NCBI GenBank assembly: GCA_041390365.1
Contig: JAWKQB010000001.1
Location: forward strand, 1,116,001 to 1,180,000
Reading direction: 5' to 3'
Length of the DNA stretch: 64,000 bases
Source: Syntrophotaleaceae bacterium
GTDB lineage: Bacteria > Desulfobacterota > Desulfuromonadia > Desulfuromonadales > Syntrophotaleaceae
The translations under genes were made by a program, and so were the position numbers. The notes below the pieces were generated by a model, which saw nothing but the letters and a program-made list of their open reading frames with translations, searched no databases and was not told where the DNA came from. How positions within the stretch are numbered: the stretch's first letter is position 1; each line of letters starts with the position of its first letter. Below are positions 19,049 to 27,764 of this stretch, one piece after another.

Positions 19049-19315
19049 ATGAACAAGTATGAAGCAGTCTATCGGGCCACCCTGACCAAATGGGGGGAAG
19101 AGGCCCAGTATGATCAGGCCGTCGAGGAGTGTGCCGAACTGATTGCGGCGCTGAAACATTACAAGCGCGACAAGATAGGACCCGAGCAGGTCATCGAGGA
19201 GTTGGCCGACGTAGCCCTCATGGTCGGGCAACTCAGTTTCATGTTCGGGGAGGACCTGGTGCAGCAGGCCGTTGAAAGGAAGCTGGCCAAGCTGGGCAGA
19301 CTGCTGGAGACGTGA
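19049..19315 (+). CDS. MazG-like nucleotide pyrophosphohydrolase, minimal
   Basis: This 88-residue all-helical protein has the MazG/all-alpha NTP pyrophosphohydrolase metal motif: EExxE in VEECAELIAAL, followed by ExxD in EELADVALM. Family members hydrolyse (d)NTPs to monophosphates. ATG 19049 is chosen because AGGA lies just upstream and because the preceding in-frame residues are low-complexity. The stop overlaps the ATG of the next gene (TGATG), so it is coupled to the RelE-like protein. The pairing suggests a functional two-gene module. Confidence 0.82.
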   Translation: MNKYEAVYRATLTKWGEEAQYDQAVEECAELIAALKHYKRDKIGPEQVIEELADVALMVGQLSFMFGEDLVQQAVERKLAKLGRLLET

Positions 19316-19665
19316 TGGAATTACCTGATTACGATTTTTTTCCGACACCTCTGTTTGCTGACAAGCTCGAAAGAATCAGGAAACAGGATCCTCCCGGCCA
19401 TGCCCGCATCATGAAGGTGATCGAACGCCTGCTGTTTCACCCCGAAGACGCCGATGGAAGGATGCACGGCGTTCATCACGGGCGGCTGAAAAAGTACGTC
19501 GGTCGTCGGGATTACCGGTTGATCTATCACTGGTGCAGACTCTGTCGCAAGGAAAACCGCCGATTCGAAGACCAGTGCGGTTACTGCGAAAAAATTCCGG
19601 ACCATAGCGTCATTTTTTTTGATGTTTATCACAAGAACGAACTCGCCCACCTGAAAAACCTCTGA
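19315..19665 (+). CDS. RelE/ParE-like protein with an inserted C4 zinc knuckle
   Basis: This 116-residue protein reads as a RelE/ParE-superfamily domain: an N-terminal helix pair (ADKLERIRKQ, ARIMKVIERLLF), then GRLKKYVGRRDYRLIYHW, the strand VIFFDVYHKNE and a C-terminal helix. A CxxC-x10-CxxC insertion (CRLCRKENRRFEDQCGYC) sits between the last two strands and probably binds zinc. RelE toxins are ribosome-dependent mRNA nucleases. Here the usual antitoxin is replaced by a MazG-like gene that overlaps by 1 bp. Whether it is an active toxin is unknown. Confidence 0.72.
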   Translation: MELPDYDFFPTPLFADKLERIRKQDPPGHARIMKVIERLLFHPEDADGRMHGVHHGRLKKYVGRRDYRLIYHWCRLCRKENRRFEDQCGYCEKIPDHSVIFFDVYHKNELAHLKNL

Positions 19666-19821
19666 AAAGCGTTTCTCTCCGGCAACGCCATACCTGGTCT
19701 GGCAAAGGTCGTTACCCGTTCTGCCGATCACGGCTTGAATCATTCCGGCAATAAAGGTATGCTCCTGAAAGAACTCAGATTTCCATGAATTGACATCTTT
19801 TGTCGAAGGAAAGGGAACGGC

Positions 19822-20349
19822 ATGATTCTCAGTCTCTTGCAGAAAAGGCGCAGCATCCGCTGTTTTGAACCTAGGCCCGTTGAACAGGAAAAGGTGGATA
19901 TTCTGGTCGAAGCCCTTCTCAGATCCCCCTCATCCAAAAGAAGAAATCCCTGGGAATTTGTCGTGGTCACCGACCCCGAAATTTTGTCCGGACTGGCGGG
20001 CGCCAAGCCTAAAGGTGGTGATTTCCTCAATTCCTCGCCCCTGGCTATTGTCATTTGCGCCGATCCTGAAAAGTGCGATGTCTGGATCGAGGACTGTTCG
20101 ATTGCCGCGATCATCCTGCAGTTGGCGGCGGAAGATCTCGGCCTGGGAAGCTGCTGGTCACAGATCCGGCTCCGTCCAACCGAAGCCGGTGGCCGGGCTT
20201 CCGATTACATCCGCGACCTGCTCAACCTGCCAAGCGGCTTTGAAGTCGAGGCCGTGGTCGGTATCGGCTATCCTGGCGAAGAGAAAAAAGCCCATCCCCG
20301 ATCCTCCCTGGAGTTTGAAAAAATCCATCTGAATCGCTTTGGGGCCTGA
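19822..20349 (+). CDS. Nitroreductase-family flavoprotein
   Basis: This 175-residue protein is a short nitroreductase-fold FMN oxidoreductase. The FMN-binding N-terminus RRSIRCFEPRPV and SSKRRNPWEFVVV, the helix AAIILQLAAEDLGLGSCW and the C-terminal VVGIGYPGE are characteristic. Such enzymes use NAD(P)H to reduce nitro compounds, quinones or other substrates, and the physiological substrate cannot be read from the sequence. It lies 157 bp after the RelE-like gene with GGAA upstream of the ATG, and 21 bp before the TM2 gene. Confidence 0.88.
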   Translation: MILSLLQKRRSIRCFEPRPVEQEKVDILVEALLRSPSSKRRNPWEFVVVTDPEILSGLAGAKPKGGDFLNSSPLAIVICADPEKCDVWIEDCSIAAIILQLAAEDLGLGSCWSQIRLRPTEAGGRASDYIRDLLNLPSGFEVEAVVGIGYPGEEKKAHPRSSLEFEKIHLNRFGA

Positions 20350-20370
20350 CCCGGGCAAGGAGAATCCGGA

Positions 20371-20772
20371 ATGACCAACATCATCGACACTCACAGCAAA
20401 TTGTTCGGTTATCTTCTCTGGCTGTTCGGCTTCACCGGATCGCACCGGTTTTACTATGGCCGGCCGATTTCCGGAACCATCTATTTCTTCACCCTGGGAC
20501 TCCTCTTCATCGGCTGGATCATCGACCTCTTTCTGATCCCGTCCATGGATCGGCAGGCCGATCTGGAATTCGTCCCGGGACACCTCGATTATAATATCGC
20601 CTGGCTGCTTCTTGTCTTTCTCGGCGTCTTCGGCGTCCACCGTTTGTATATGAGGAAGTGGATCACCGGGATTCTTTATCTGTTGACGGGCGGATTTTTT
20701 CTGCTGGGGGTTCTCTACGATTTCTGGACCCTGAATGATCAACTGTCCAAAATCAACCGTTCCGCGGTTTAG
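20371..20772 (+). CDS. Tandem TM2-domain membrane protein
   Basis: This 133-residue protein contains two TM2 domains: residues about 8-57 (GFTGSHRFYYGRPISGTIYFFTLGLLFIGW region) and about 70-120 (GVFGVHRLYMRKWITGILYLLTGGFFLLG region). Each has two membrane helices around a short loop with the G-x-H-R-[FL]-Y signature. TM2 proteins are common, small and mostly uncharacterised. It probably belongs with the flanking nitroreductase and thioesterase genes in one transcript: the next start is 14 bp after its stop. Confidence 0.85.
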   Translation: MTNIIDTHSKLFGYLLWLFGFTGSHRFYYGRPISGTIYFFTLGLLFIGWIIDLFLIPSMDRQADLEFVPGHLDYNIAWLLLVFLGVFGVHRLYMRKWITGILYLLTGGFFLLGVLYDFWTLNDQLSKINRSAV

Positions 20773-20786
20773 GGGAGGGATCGAGA

Positions 20787-21182
20787 GTGGAGGTCCTCAA
20801 AAGTGAAGGCTGTTTTGTCTGCGGATTGGACAATCCGTCCGGTCTGAAAGCCCGTTTTACCACCGACCGGGAAAACAATCGCTCCAGCTGCCGTTTGATC
20901 CTCGATGCCCGGTTCCAGGGTTGGGCAGACGTGGTGCATGGAGGAGTGATTTCCGCCCTGTTGGACGAAGCCTGCATCTATGCCGGGCTGGGGCTGGGGC
21001 GGCAACTGGTGACGGCCGAGCTTTCCGTTCGGTTCCGGAAACCGCTGCCTGTGGACAGGGAAGTCCTGGTTTCGGGAGAAGTCTTGGAAATCCGTCGCAA
21101 GGTTCTGCGGGTCAAGGCCTGGCTTTCCCTGGACGATGAGGTCCACGCCGAAGCGGAATCGCGGGTTTTCGTGCTTGATTAA
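20787..21182 (+). CDS. PaaI-type hotdog-fold thioesterase
   Basis: This 131-residue protein is a hotdog-fold acyl-CoA thioesterase. It has the CFVCGLDNPSGL N-terminal motif common in this group, the catalytic loop VVHGGVISALLDEA, and the strand VTAELSVRFRKPL. It should hydrolyse an acyl- or aroyl-CoA. The start is GTG 20787 after GGGAGGGA. It is convergent with the acyl-CoA synthetase gene that follows; the pair could set acyl-CoA levels together, but no link is shown. Confidence 0.88.
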   Translation: MEVLKSEGCFVCGLDNPSGLKARFTTDRENNRSSCRLILDARFQGWADVVHGGVISALLDEACIYAGLGLGRQLVTAELSVRFRKPLPVDREVLVSGEVLEIRRKVLRVKAWLSLDDEVHAEAESRVFVLD

Positions 21183-21250
21183 CCAGGATTCAACGGTGTC
21201 GTGCCTGCTTTGACGGCGGGCGTTCTGCCCCCTCGATGACCTGCGCATCT

Positions 21251-23116
21251 TCATTCGGTGGCTGAAATGTCCGCCTCGACCACAAATCGTTTGATTTTTC
21301 GGGTAGTCGTTTTCGGGAACTCGTCATCCCGCAAAGTGAAACGCTTCACCCGCTTGTAGTCCGCCAATCGCTGTCCGCCCGCCACGATCTCCCGACGAAT
21401 CAGTTCCTTGAGGCCGGCCTCATTCAGGGGCGGAATCCCCTGTTCCCTCACATGCCGGTCAATGGCTTCATGGTCAGGATAGACCTGGGCATGCACCTCC
21501 TCCTCGCTGGCGTCCAACTTGTGGCCGTAGACCATGACCTCGGCGATAAAGGGGCTTTTCAACAGCTCGTTTTCCACCTCTTCAGGGTATATATTCTTGC
21601 CCGACGGGGTGACGATCAGGTTTTTAACCCGGCCGCAAATGGTCAAAAAGCCTTCCTCGTCCAATTTCCCGAGATCCCCCGTATGATACCAGCCGCCTCG
21701 GAGAACCTCCGCGGTTTCCTCAGGACGATTGTAGTACCCCTGCATGACGTTGGGACCACGAACCAGGATTTCCCCCACACCCTCCTCGTTTGGACTATCG
21801 ATGCGGACCTCCACACCGGGGATGGGGCGACCGACGCTTCCGATTTTTTTTTCGTTCGGACATTCCACGGAAATGACGGGAGAGGTTTCGGTAATGCCGT
21901 ATCCCTGGTAGATCGTGAAACCGAGTTTTTCCAGGCCGATCGCGATTTCAGGGTCGAGGGCAGCACCGCCGCTGATGAAGGTCACATTGCCGCCCAGATT
22001 CTTTTTGACCTTGGCGCTGACCAGCGGGCGGGTGATCGGATTGGCGAATAAAACCCTCGAAAGGGCCTTGTCGTTGATATTTTTCATGATGCGGTTCAGC
22101 AGCAGCCGGAAAACAGCCGGGACACCAAGGAAAATAGAGGGTTTTTCCTCAACGAGATTCTGGCCGATCTTCTTGATCGATTCGGCGATGGAAATCGTCC
22201 CGCCGAGAGACAGGGGGATCAGCATTCCGGCAACCTGTTCGAAGACATGGTTGATGGGCAGAAAGGAGAGGGTATGCATGGTGTGATCGACGTCCAGCCG
22301 TGGAATGGAATTCCTGATGTTGCTGATAATGTTGGCGTGGCTGAGCATGGCTCCCTTGGAGCGTCCGGTCGTGCCCGAGGTATAGAGAATGACGGCCGTA
22401 TCCTCGCTGTTTCTGCCCGAGGGGCGGGGAGGGGTATCGGCGACGACAAATTCATCGAAGCTGCAAAGACCATGATCCTGGCAGAATTTTCGAAACCGCA
22501 GCGCCTCCTTGGCAAACAGGCCACGTTCCTGCACCTCGGCGGTTTCCGCTTGAGAATTTTGCCGCAAAAGTCCTTCCAGTTGACGGCCAAGGGCTTCCAT
22601 GCGGGATCTTTCATCAGGAGGGATATGGAACTTCTCAGCCAGTTGCTGCCACTCGTCAACCATCAAGGCAATCGTCTCAGACAGCGTCTGCAGGGCGTTC
22701 AGGTCCGAGGAACCATCAAGGAGGACGATTTTTTTCAGATCCGGCAGTTCTCTGCCGATTTCGGCCACACCATCAAGGTAAGCTCTTTCGGTAAACAGGA
22801 TGCAGCTGCCGCAATCTTCGAGAACATGACGGAGTTCACCGCTTTTCAATTCCTTGTCTACGGGCACGACGATACCGCCGGCGTGGAGGATGCCAAGATA
22901 GGAACTCATCCAGCGGGGGGAATTGGGACCGAGCAGCGCGACGCGATCACCGTGCCGCAGCCCCCAGGTCTGCAGACCTGCCGCGACCCTCTCGACGTCG
23001 CGCCACAAATCCCGGTACAGTGTTTCCCGCCACAGACCGGCGACTTTTTGCCGCACCGCGGCCTTGGCAGAAAACTTGCGACTGCTGTCGCTGATCAGTA
23101 GATCGATGGTACTCAC
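21251..23116 (-). CDS. Long-chain fatty acid--CoA ligase (AMP-forming)
   Basis: This 621-residue protein activates fatty acids to acyl-AMP and then acyl-CoA. The ATP-binding loop YTSGTTGRSKGAML, the adenylate-binding YGITETSP, the hinge motif GGWYHTGDLGKLDEEGFLTICGR and the C-terminal catalytic Lys region KTTTRKIKR are present. Length and the internal LEGLLRQ helix match bacterial FadD15-like enzymes. The start is GTG 23116 with a strong GAGGAGGAG site. It is a single gene divergent from lepA. Confidence 0.92.
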   Translation of the reverse strand: MSTIDLLISDSSRKFSAKAAVRQKVAGLWRETLYRDLWRDVERVAAGLQTWGLRHGDRVALLGPNSPRWMSSYLGILHAGGIVVPVDKELKSGELRHVLEDCGSCILFTERAYLDGVAEIGRELPDLKKIVLLDGSSDLNALQTLSETIALMVDEWQQLAEKFHIPPDERSRMEALGRQLEGLLRQNSQAETAEVQERGLFAKEALRFRKFCQDHGLCSFDEFVVADTPPRPSGRNSEDTAVILYTSGTTGRSKGAMLSHANIISNIRNSIPRLDVDHTMHTLSFLPINHVFEQVAGMLIPLSLGGTISIAESIKKIGQNLVEEKPSIFLGVPAVFRLLLNRIMKNINDKALSRVLFANPITRPLVSAKVKKNLGGNVTFISGGAALDPEIAIGLEKLGFTIYQGYGITETSPVISVECPNEKKIGSVGRPIPGVEVRIDSPNEEGVGEILVRGPNVMQGYYNRPEETAEVLRGGWYHTGDLGKLDEEGFLTICGRVKNLIVTPSGKNIYPEEVENELLKSPFIAEVMVYGHKLDASEEEVHAQVYPDHEAIDRHVREQGIPPLNEAGLKELIRREIVAGGQRLADYKRVKRFTLRDDEFPKTTTRKIKRFVVEADISATE

Positions 23117-23401
23117 GGGATTTGCTCCTCCTCGGGTTTATGGCATGTCAATCGTCTCTATCATACAGGCGGCATCGTAACCGGGCAACGAATCTGAGGC
23201 AATTAAAAACATGATCCGCCGAAGCAGGGCTGCAGCACAGGGCTTTTCCCTTTACAAGGGACTGGCCCTTTGTGTACCCTATAAAGTCTTTGCACGCCCG
23301 AGTCGTTTCTAAAGATTTCAGTCGAAACCGCCATTTAACGCCCTGCGGTGGAAACTCGCTGAAAGGATCGGGGTATTTTACCTTGAGGATATGCAACCTT
23401 T

Positions 23402-25204
23402 ATGGATCAGAGCCTGATACGCAACTTCTCCATCATTGCCCATATAGATCATGGCAAATCGACCCTCGCCGATCGCCTGCTGGAGGCGACGGGAGCCCTC
23501 ACGGAAAGGGAGAAAACCAACCAGTTCCTCGACAAGCTCGATCTGGAACGGGAAAGGGGCATTACCATCAAGGCCCAGGCCGTGCGTCTCAATTACCGGG
23601 CCCGGGACGGCCGAACCTACGTTCTCAATCTGATCGACACCCCCGGGCATGTCGATTTCACCTATGAAGTGAGCCGATCCCTGTCCGCCTGTGAAGGGGG
23701 GCTGCTGGTGGTCGATGCGTCCCAGGGGGTGGAGGCCCAGACTCTGGCCAACGTCTATCTGGCTATCGACCAGAACCTGGAAGTCTTTCCCGTACTGAAT
23801 AAAATCGATCTCCCCGGAGCGGACCCCGCCCGGATCAAGGAGGAAATCGAGGAAATCATCGGCCTCGACGCCTCCGATGCGGTGGAGGCCAGCGCCAAGG
23901 AGGGGATCGGCATCGAGGAGATCCTCGAAGCGATCGTTCAGAAGATACCGCCTCCCAAAGGCGATGCCGAAGCGCCCCTGCAGGCGCTTATTTTTGACTC
24001 CTGGTACGATTCCTATCAGGGAGTCATCGTGCTGGTACGGATCAAGCAAGGGACCCTGCAGAAGGGGGACAAAATCAAACTGATGGCCAGCGGCAGGAGT
24101 TACGAAATCCTCAAGCTCGGCGTCTTTTCCCCCCATCCGGTGGAGATGACCTCCCTGGCCGCCGGCGAGGTCGGTTTTGTCATCGCCGGCATCAAGATCG
24201 TGCAGGACGCCAAGGTCGGGGATACCCTGACTCATTTTCATCGGCCGGCGAGCGCACCCCTGCCGGGTTTCAAGGAAGTCAAGCCGATGGTCTTCTCCGG
24301 GCTTTACCCCATCGACACCGGGGAGTATGATTCCCTGCGCGATGCCATGGAGAAGCTGCGCCTGAACGATTCCTCCTTTTCCTTCGAGCCGGAGAACTCT
24401 CTGGCCCTCGGCTTCGGATTCCGTTGCGGTTTTCTGGGGTTGTTGCACATGGAGATCATCCAGGAGCGTCTGGAAAGGGAGTTCAACGTCGATCTCATCA
24501 CCACCGCGCCAACGGTACGCTACCAGGTCACAACGGTGCAGGGGGAGGAACTGGTGGTGGACAGTGCCAACAAGCTGCCGGATGTTCAGTACATCGACCA
24601 GATCCGTGAACCCTACATCCTGGGATCGATCCATGTGCCGAACGAATATGTTGGCGCGGTTCTGGCCCTGTGCGAAGAAAAACGGGGCGTTCAGCGGGAA
24701 ATCAAGTATCTGACGGCCAACCGGGTCATGGTCGTTTACGAGCTTCCCCTGAGCGAAATCGTGCTTGATTTCTACGATCGCCTCAAGTCGATCAGCCGCG
24801 GCTACGCGTCCCTCGACTACGAATTCCTCGACTACCGCCCCAGCGATCTGGTGCGGTTGAACATCCTTGTCAACGGGGATCCGGTCGACGCCCTGTCCCT
24901 CATTGTCCATCGGGACAAGGCCCAGTTTCGCGGACGCGAACTGGTGGCCAAGATGAAGGAGTTCATTCCCAGACAGCAATATGAAGTGGCGATCCAGGCG
25001 GCCATCGGCAGCAAGGTGCTGGCCCGTGTCAACGTCAAGGCACTGCGCAAGGACGTCACCGCCAAGTGCTATGGCGGCGACATAACGCGCAAGCGGAAGC
25101 TTCTGGAAAAACAGAAGGAAGGTAAAAAACGGATGAAACAGGTCGGCAACATCGAATTGCCTCAGGAGGCTTTCCTGGCAATCCTTAAAGTGAAAGAGAA
25201 ATGA
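23402..25204 (+). CDS. lepA: Elongation factor 4 (LepA), back-translocating GTPase
   Basis: This 600-residue translational GTPase remodels stalled or mistranslocated ribosomes. The GTPase domain has the P-loop AHIDHGKST, DTPGHVDF and NKIDLPGA. Domains II, III and V resemble EF-G, and the LepA-specific C-terminal domain ends in KRKLLEKQKEGKKRMKQVG. Length is typical. GAGGA precedes ATG 23402. It is 3 nt ahead of lepB, the common bacterial lepA-lepB arrangement. The 285 bp upstream holds nested short inverted repeats around 23235-23271 but no clear promoter. Confidence 0.97.
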   Translation: MDQSLIRNFSIIAHIDHGKSTLADRLLEATGALTEREKTNQFLDKLDLERERGITIKAQAVRLNYRARDGRTYVLNLIDTPGHVDFTYEVSRSLSACEGGLLVVDASQGVEAQTLANVYLAIDQNLEVFPVLNKIDLPGADPARIKEEIEEIIGLDASDAVEASAKEGIGIEEILEAIVQKIPPPKGDAEAPLQALIFDSWYDSYQGVIVLVRIKQGTLQKGDKIKLMASGRSYEILKLGVFSPHPVEMTSLAAGEVGFVIAGIKIVQDAKVGDTLTHFHRPASAPLPGFKEVKPMVFSGLYPIDTGEYDSLRDAMEKLRLNDSSFSFEPENSLALGFGFRCGFLGLLHMEIIQERLEREFNVDLITTAPTVRYQVTTVQGEELVVDSANKLPDVQYIDQIREPYILGSIHVPNEYVGAVLALCEEKRGVQREIKYLTANRVMVVYELPLSEIVLDFYDRLKSISRGYASLDYEFLDYRPSDLVRLNILVNGDPVDALSLIVHRDKAQFRGRELVAKMKEFIPRQQYEVAIQAAIGSKVLARVNVKALRKDVTAKCYGGDITRKRKLLEKQKEGKKRMKQVGNIELPQEAFLAILKVKEK

Positions 25205-25207
25205 CAC

Positions 25208-25852
25208 ATGCTCTTCAAATCCAAAAACCGCAACAAACCCTGGTACCGGGAATACGGTGAAGCACTCCTCTTCGCCCTGATTCTGGCCCTGATCATCCGC
25301 ACCTTTGTGGTTCAGGCCTTCAAGATTCCGTCCGGGTCGATGGAAGACACCCTGCTCGTCGGAGATCATCTGCTGGTCAACAAGTTTATCTACGGCATCC
25401 AGGTGCCGTTTGCCGATGACAAAATTCTCTCCCTGCGGGACCCGGAGAGAGGCGACATCATTGTCTTTGAATATCCCGAGGATCGGGAAAAGCCCTTTTT
25501 CCAGAGAAGGGATTTCATCAAGCGGGTGGTAGGTGTTCCCGGTGACGTGGTCCAGATAACCAACAAGCAGGTCTATCTGAACGGTCAGCTTTTCAATCTG
25601 GAACAGGCGGTTCACAAGGAGGATAATGTTTTTCCGGCGCATTTTTCGCCCCGGGACAACATGCCTCCCGTTCTGGTGCCGCCAGGTAAATATTTTGTCA
25701 TGGGCGACAATCGGGACCGTTCCCACGACAGCCGGTTCTGGGGCTTTGTCGACGACGACGAAATCAAGGGTCTCGCGTTCATCAAATACTGGTCCTGGAA
25801 CGGTGAAAACCATCGCCCGCGCTGGAGCCGGATCGGAAAACTGATCCATTAG
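25208..25852 (+). CDS. lepB: Signal peptidase I
   Basis: This 214-residue membrane protease removes signal peptides from exported proteins. An N-terminal membrane segment (about 17-38) precedes the catalytic Ser in PSGSMEDTL and the general-base Lys in KRVVGVPGD. The box MGDNRDRSHDSRFWG is also present. One transmembrane segment is typical of non-enterobacterial enzymes. It is translationally linked to lepA. A TTCGGGG/CCCCGAA inverted repeat lies 31 bp after the stop, overlapping the next promoter. Confidence 0.96.
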   Translation: MLFKSKNRNKPWYREYGEALLFALILALIIRTFVVQAFKIPSGSMEDTLLVGDHLLVNKFIYGIQVPFADDKILSLRDPERGDIIVFEYPEDREKPFFQRRDFIKRVVGVPGDVVQITNKQVYLNGQLFNLEQAVHKEDNVFPAHFSPRDNMPPVLVPPGKYFVMGDNRDRSHDSRFWGFVDDDEIKGLAFIKYWSWNGENHRPRWSRIGKLIH

Positions 25853-25872
25853 CCCGCCAGATCGATTTGTGA

Positions 25873-25901
25873 TTGACGGCACTTCGGGGTTTTGATAGAG
25901 T
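25873..25901 (+). promoter_or_regulatory. Promoter of the pyr operon
   Basis: TTGACG (25873-25878) and TAGAGT (25896-25901) are 17 bp apart, placing the transcript start near 25908. An inverted repeat TTCGGGG/CCCCGAA (25883-25889 with 25902-25908) spans the -10 region and may be an operator or the lepB transcript end. Confidence 0.5.
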
Positions 25902-25945
25902 CCCCGAAACAGTTCGATTCAGAGAGATACAGGCATGCCTTTTAA

Positions 25946-25965
25946 GCTGATCCAGAGAGATCAGC
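25946..25965 (+). promoter_or_regulatory. PyrR-binding hairpin in the pyr leader
   Basis: A perfect 7-bp stem GCTGATC/GATCAGC closes the hexaloop CAGAGA, which fits the CNGNGA loop consensus for PyrR RNA sites. The surrounding bases also fit much of the ARUCCNGNGAGGYU consensus. It lies about 40 nt into the predicted transcript and upstream of the leader terminator. PyrR with UMP would stabilise it and favour termination. Confidence 0.8.
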
Positions 25966-26008
25966 AAGGGTGGCGATAATGTTGTTCGAAAATAAAGCGG
26001 TAATAAAC

Positions 26009-26046
26009 AGGGTATCCTTTCGCATACGGCGAGGGTACCCTTTTTT
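26009..26046 (+). terminator. Attenuator terminator of the pyr operon
   Basis: AGGGTATCC (26009-26017) pairs with GGGTACCCT (26033-26041; one G-U) and is followed by six T. It precedes pyrR by 72 nt. Together with the PyrR hairpin it forms a transcription-attenuation leader. The competing antiterminator pairing was not worked out. Confidence 0.85.
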
Positions 26047-26118
26047 GTGCCCTGAAAATCCCGCTAAAGGGGCAGAAGGGCGGACGAACATGAATGAACA
26101 GCCTGTCAGGGAGGCCGA

Positions 26119-26655
26119 ATGACGACACGGGAAACCATCCTTCTGGACAATCAGGCAATCGCCCGGGCCTTGACCCGAATTGCCCATGAAATTCTTGAAA
26201 AGAACAAGGGAACAGAGGGCATGGTCCTGGTAGGGGTGCGCCGCGGTGGAGATCATCTGGCGCGCTGTCTGCAGAACCGGATCCGGGAAATTGAAGGGGT
26301 GGAGGTGCCGATGGGGTCCATTGACATCACCATGTACCGCGATGACCTCGGGTCGCGGGGAAAGCTCCCCGTCGGCAGGACCGAAATCCCCTTTTCCCTG
26401 GATGACCGGCATATCGTGCTGGTGGACGACGTACTGTTTACCGGGCGCACCATTCGGGCGGCTATGGACGCCCTGATCGATCTCGGCAGGCCGCGGTCCA
26501 TCCAACTTGCGGTCCTGATCGACCGGGGCCACCGCGAACTGCCGATCAGGGCCGATTTTGTGGGCCGCAACGTGCCAACCTCGCGCAGTGAAAAGATTCT
26601 GGTTCAGTTCGGGGAACAGCAGGCGCCCGAGGAGGTGCGCCTGGTCAAACCCTGA
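26119..26655 (+). CDS. pyrR: PyrR, pyrimidine attenuation regulator
   Basis: This 178-residue bifunctional protein binds pyr mRNA in response to UMP and has uracil phosphoribosyltransferase homology. The PRPP-binding motif VLVDDVLFTGRTIRAAMDAL is present, with the RNA-contact region around GVRRGGDHLARCL and the family C-terminus ELPIRADFVGRNVPTSR. AGGGAGG precedes the ATG. It is the first gene of the operon and is preceded by its own RNA target, so it should be autoregulated. Confidence 0.96.
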   Translation: MTTRETILLDNQAIARALTRIAHEILEKNKGTEGMVLVGVRRGGDHLARCLQNRIREIEGVEVPMGSIDITMYRDDLGSRGKLPVGRTEIPFSLDDRHIVLVDDVLFTGRTIRAAMDALIDLGRPRSIQLAVLIDRGHRELPIRADFVGRNVPTSRSEKILVQFGEQQAPEEVRLVKP

Positions 26656-26766
26656 ACCGGCGTGTCAAATCGGTCCGTTTCCTGGTGGAACAGGGCCGTG
26701 ACCCTTTTTCTTCAGCATCCATTCGGGCATGGGTGCACAAAAAGTCCGAACATCCGGAGGTCCGCC

Positions 26767-27699
26767 ATGTCTTTCCGACATAAACACATTCTGGGTATCG
26801 AACCGATGTCCGCCGAAGACATCACCCAGATTCTCGATACCGCAGACAGCTTCAAGGAGATCAGCACACGGGAGATCAAAAAGGTGCCGACTCTGCGAGG
26901 GAAAACCATCATCAACATTTTTTTCGAAGCGAGTACCCGCACCCGCACCTCCTTTGAAATTGCCGGCAAACGCCTCTCTGCCGACACGGTCAACATCAGT
27001 GCGTCGACCTCCGCCGTGGTGAAGGGGGAAACCCTTGAGGATACCGCCCGAAACCTGGAGGCCATGCATCCCGACATCATTGTCATGCGGCACGGGCACT
27101 CCGGCGCTCCCCACTACCTGGCGGAGCGCTGCGGGTTCTCCGTGGTCAATGCCGGGGATGGCGCCCATGAGCATCCCAGCCAAGCCCTGCTCGACCTGAT
27201 GACGATCCGGGAGAAAAAAGGGCGGATCGAAGGGCTGACGGTCGCCATTGTTGGCGACATTACCCACAGCCGGGTGGCCAGATCCAACCTGTACGCCCTG
27301 AAGAAAATGGGCGCCCAAGTGCGCCTGGCCGGTCCGGGAACCATGCTGCCGCCTGGAATCGAAAGACTCGGCGCCCAGACCTTCAATCGCATCGAGCCGG
27401 CCATTGAGGGCGCTGACGTGGTGATGATGCTGCGCATCCAGCAGGAGCGCCAGGGCAAGACCCTGCTCCCCTCGACCCGCGAGTACAGCCGGTTCTTCGG
27501 TCTGAACCGGGAGAAACTGAAACTGGCCGCGCAGGATGCGATCGTCATGCATCCCGGTCCCATGAACCGGGGCGTGGAGATCGCTTCGGATGTGGCCGAC
27601 GGCTCTCAGAACGTCATTCTCGACCAGGTTGAAAACGGCGTGGCGGTACGGATGGCCCTGCTGTATCTCATTTCGGGCGGCGAGCATCCCGCCGAATAA
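26767..27699 (+). CDS. pyrB: Aspartate carbamoyltransferase catalytic subunit
   Basis: This 310-residue enzyme makes carbamoyl-aspartate from carbamoyl phosphate and aspartate. The carbamoyl phosphate site STRTRTSFE, the segment HPSQALLDLMTI and the aspartate-site motif HPGPMNRG are intact. ATG 26767 follows CGGAGG; the upstream in-frame codons lack family similarity. No pyrI regulatory subunit is present. The 111 bp between pyrR and pyrB contains only a weak AGGG/CCCT hairpin with T tract (about 26694-26713). Confidence 0.96.
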   Translation: MSFRHKHILGIEPMSAEDITQILDTADSFKEISTREIKKVPTLRGKTIINIFFEASTRTRTSFEIAGKRLSADTVNISASTSAVVKGETLEDTARNLEAMHPDIIVMRHGHSGAPHYLAERCGFSVVNAGDGAHEHPSQALLDLMTIREKKGRIEGLTVAIVGDITHSRVARSNLYALKKMGAQVRLAGPGTMLPPGIERLGAQTFNRIEPAIEGADVVMMLRIQQERQGKTLLPSTREYSRFFGLNREKLKLAAQDAIVMHPGPMNRGVEIASDVADGSQNVILDQVENGVAVRMALLYLISGGEHPAE

Positions 27700-27764
27700 T
27701 CCGGCGGCTTGCGCTGCCGGAACGGTTTTTGCCGATAATCAAAACAGTCTTTACGGGGTGGACG

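Noticed and set aside
23378..25882. 834-codon open frame antisense to lepA-lepB
   Set aside because: Same codon-bias artefact opposite two universally conserved genes; no ribosome site or recognisable domain.
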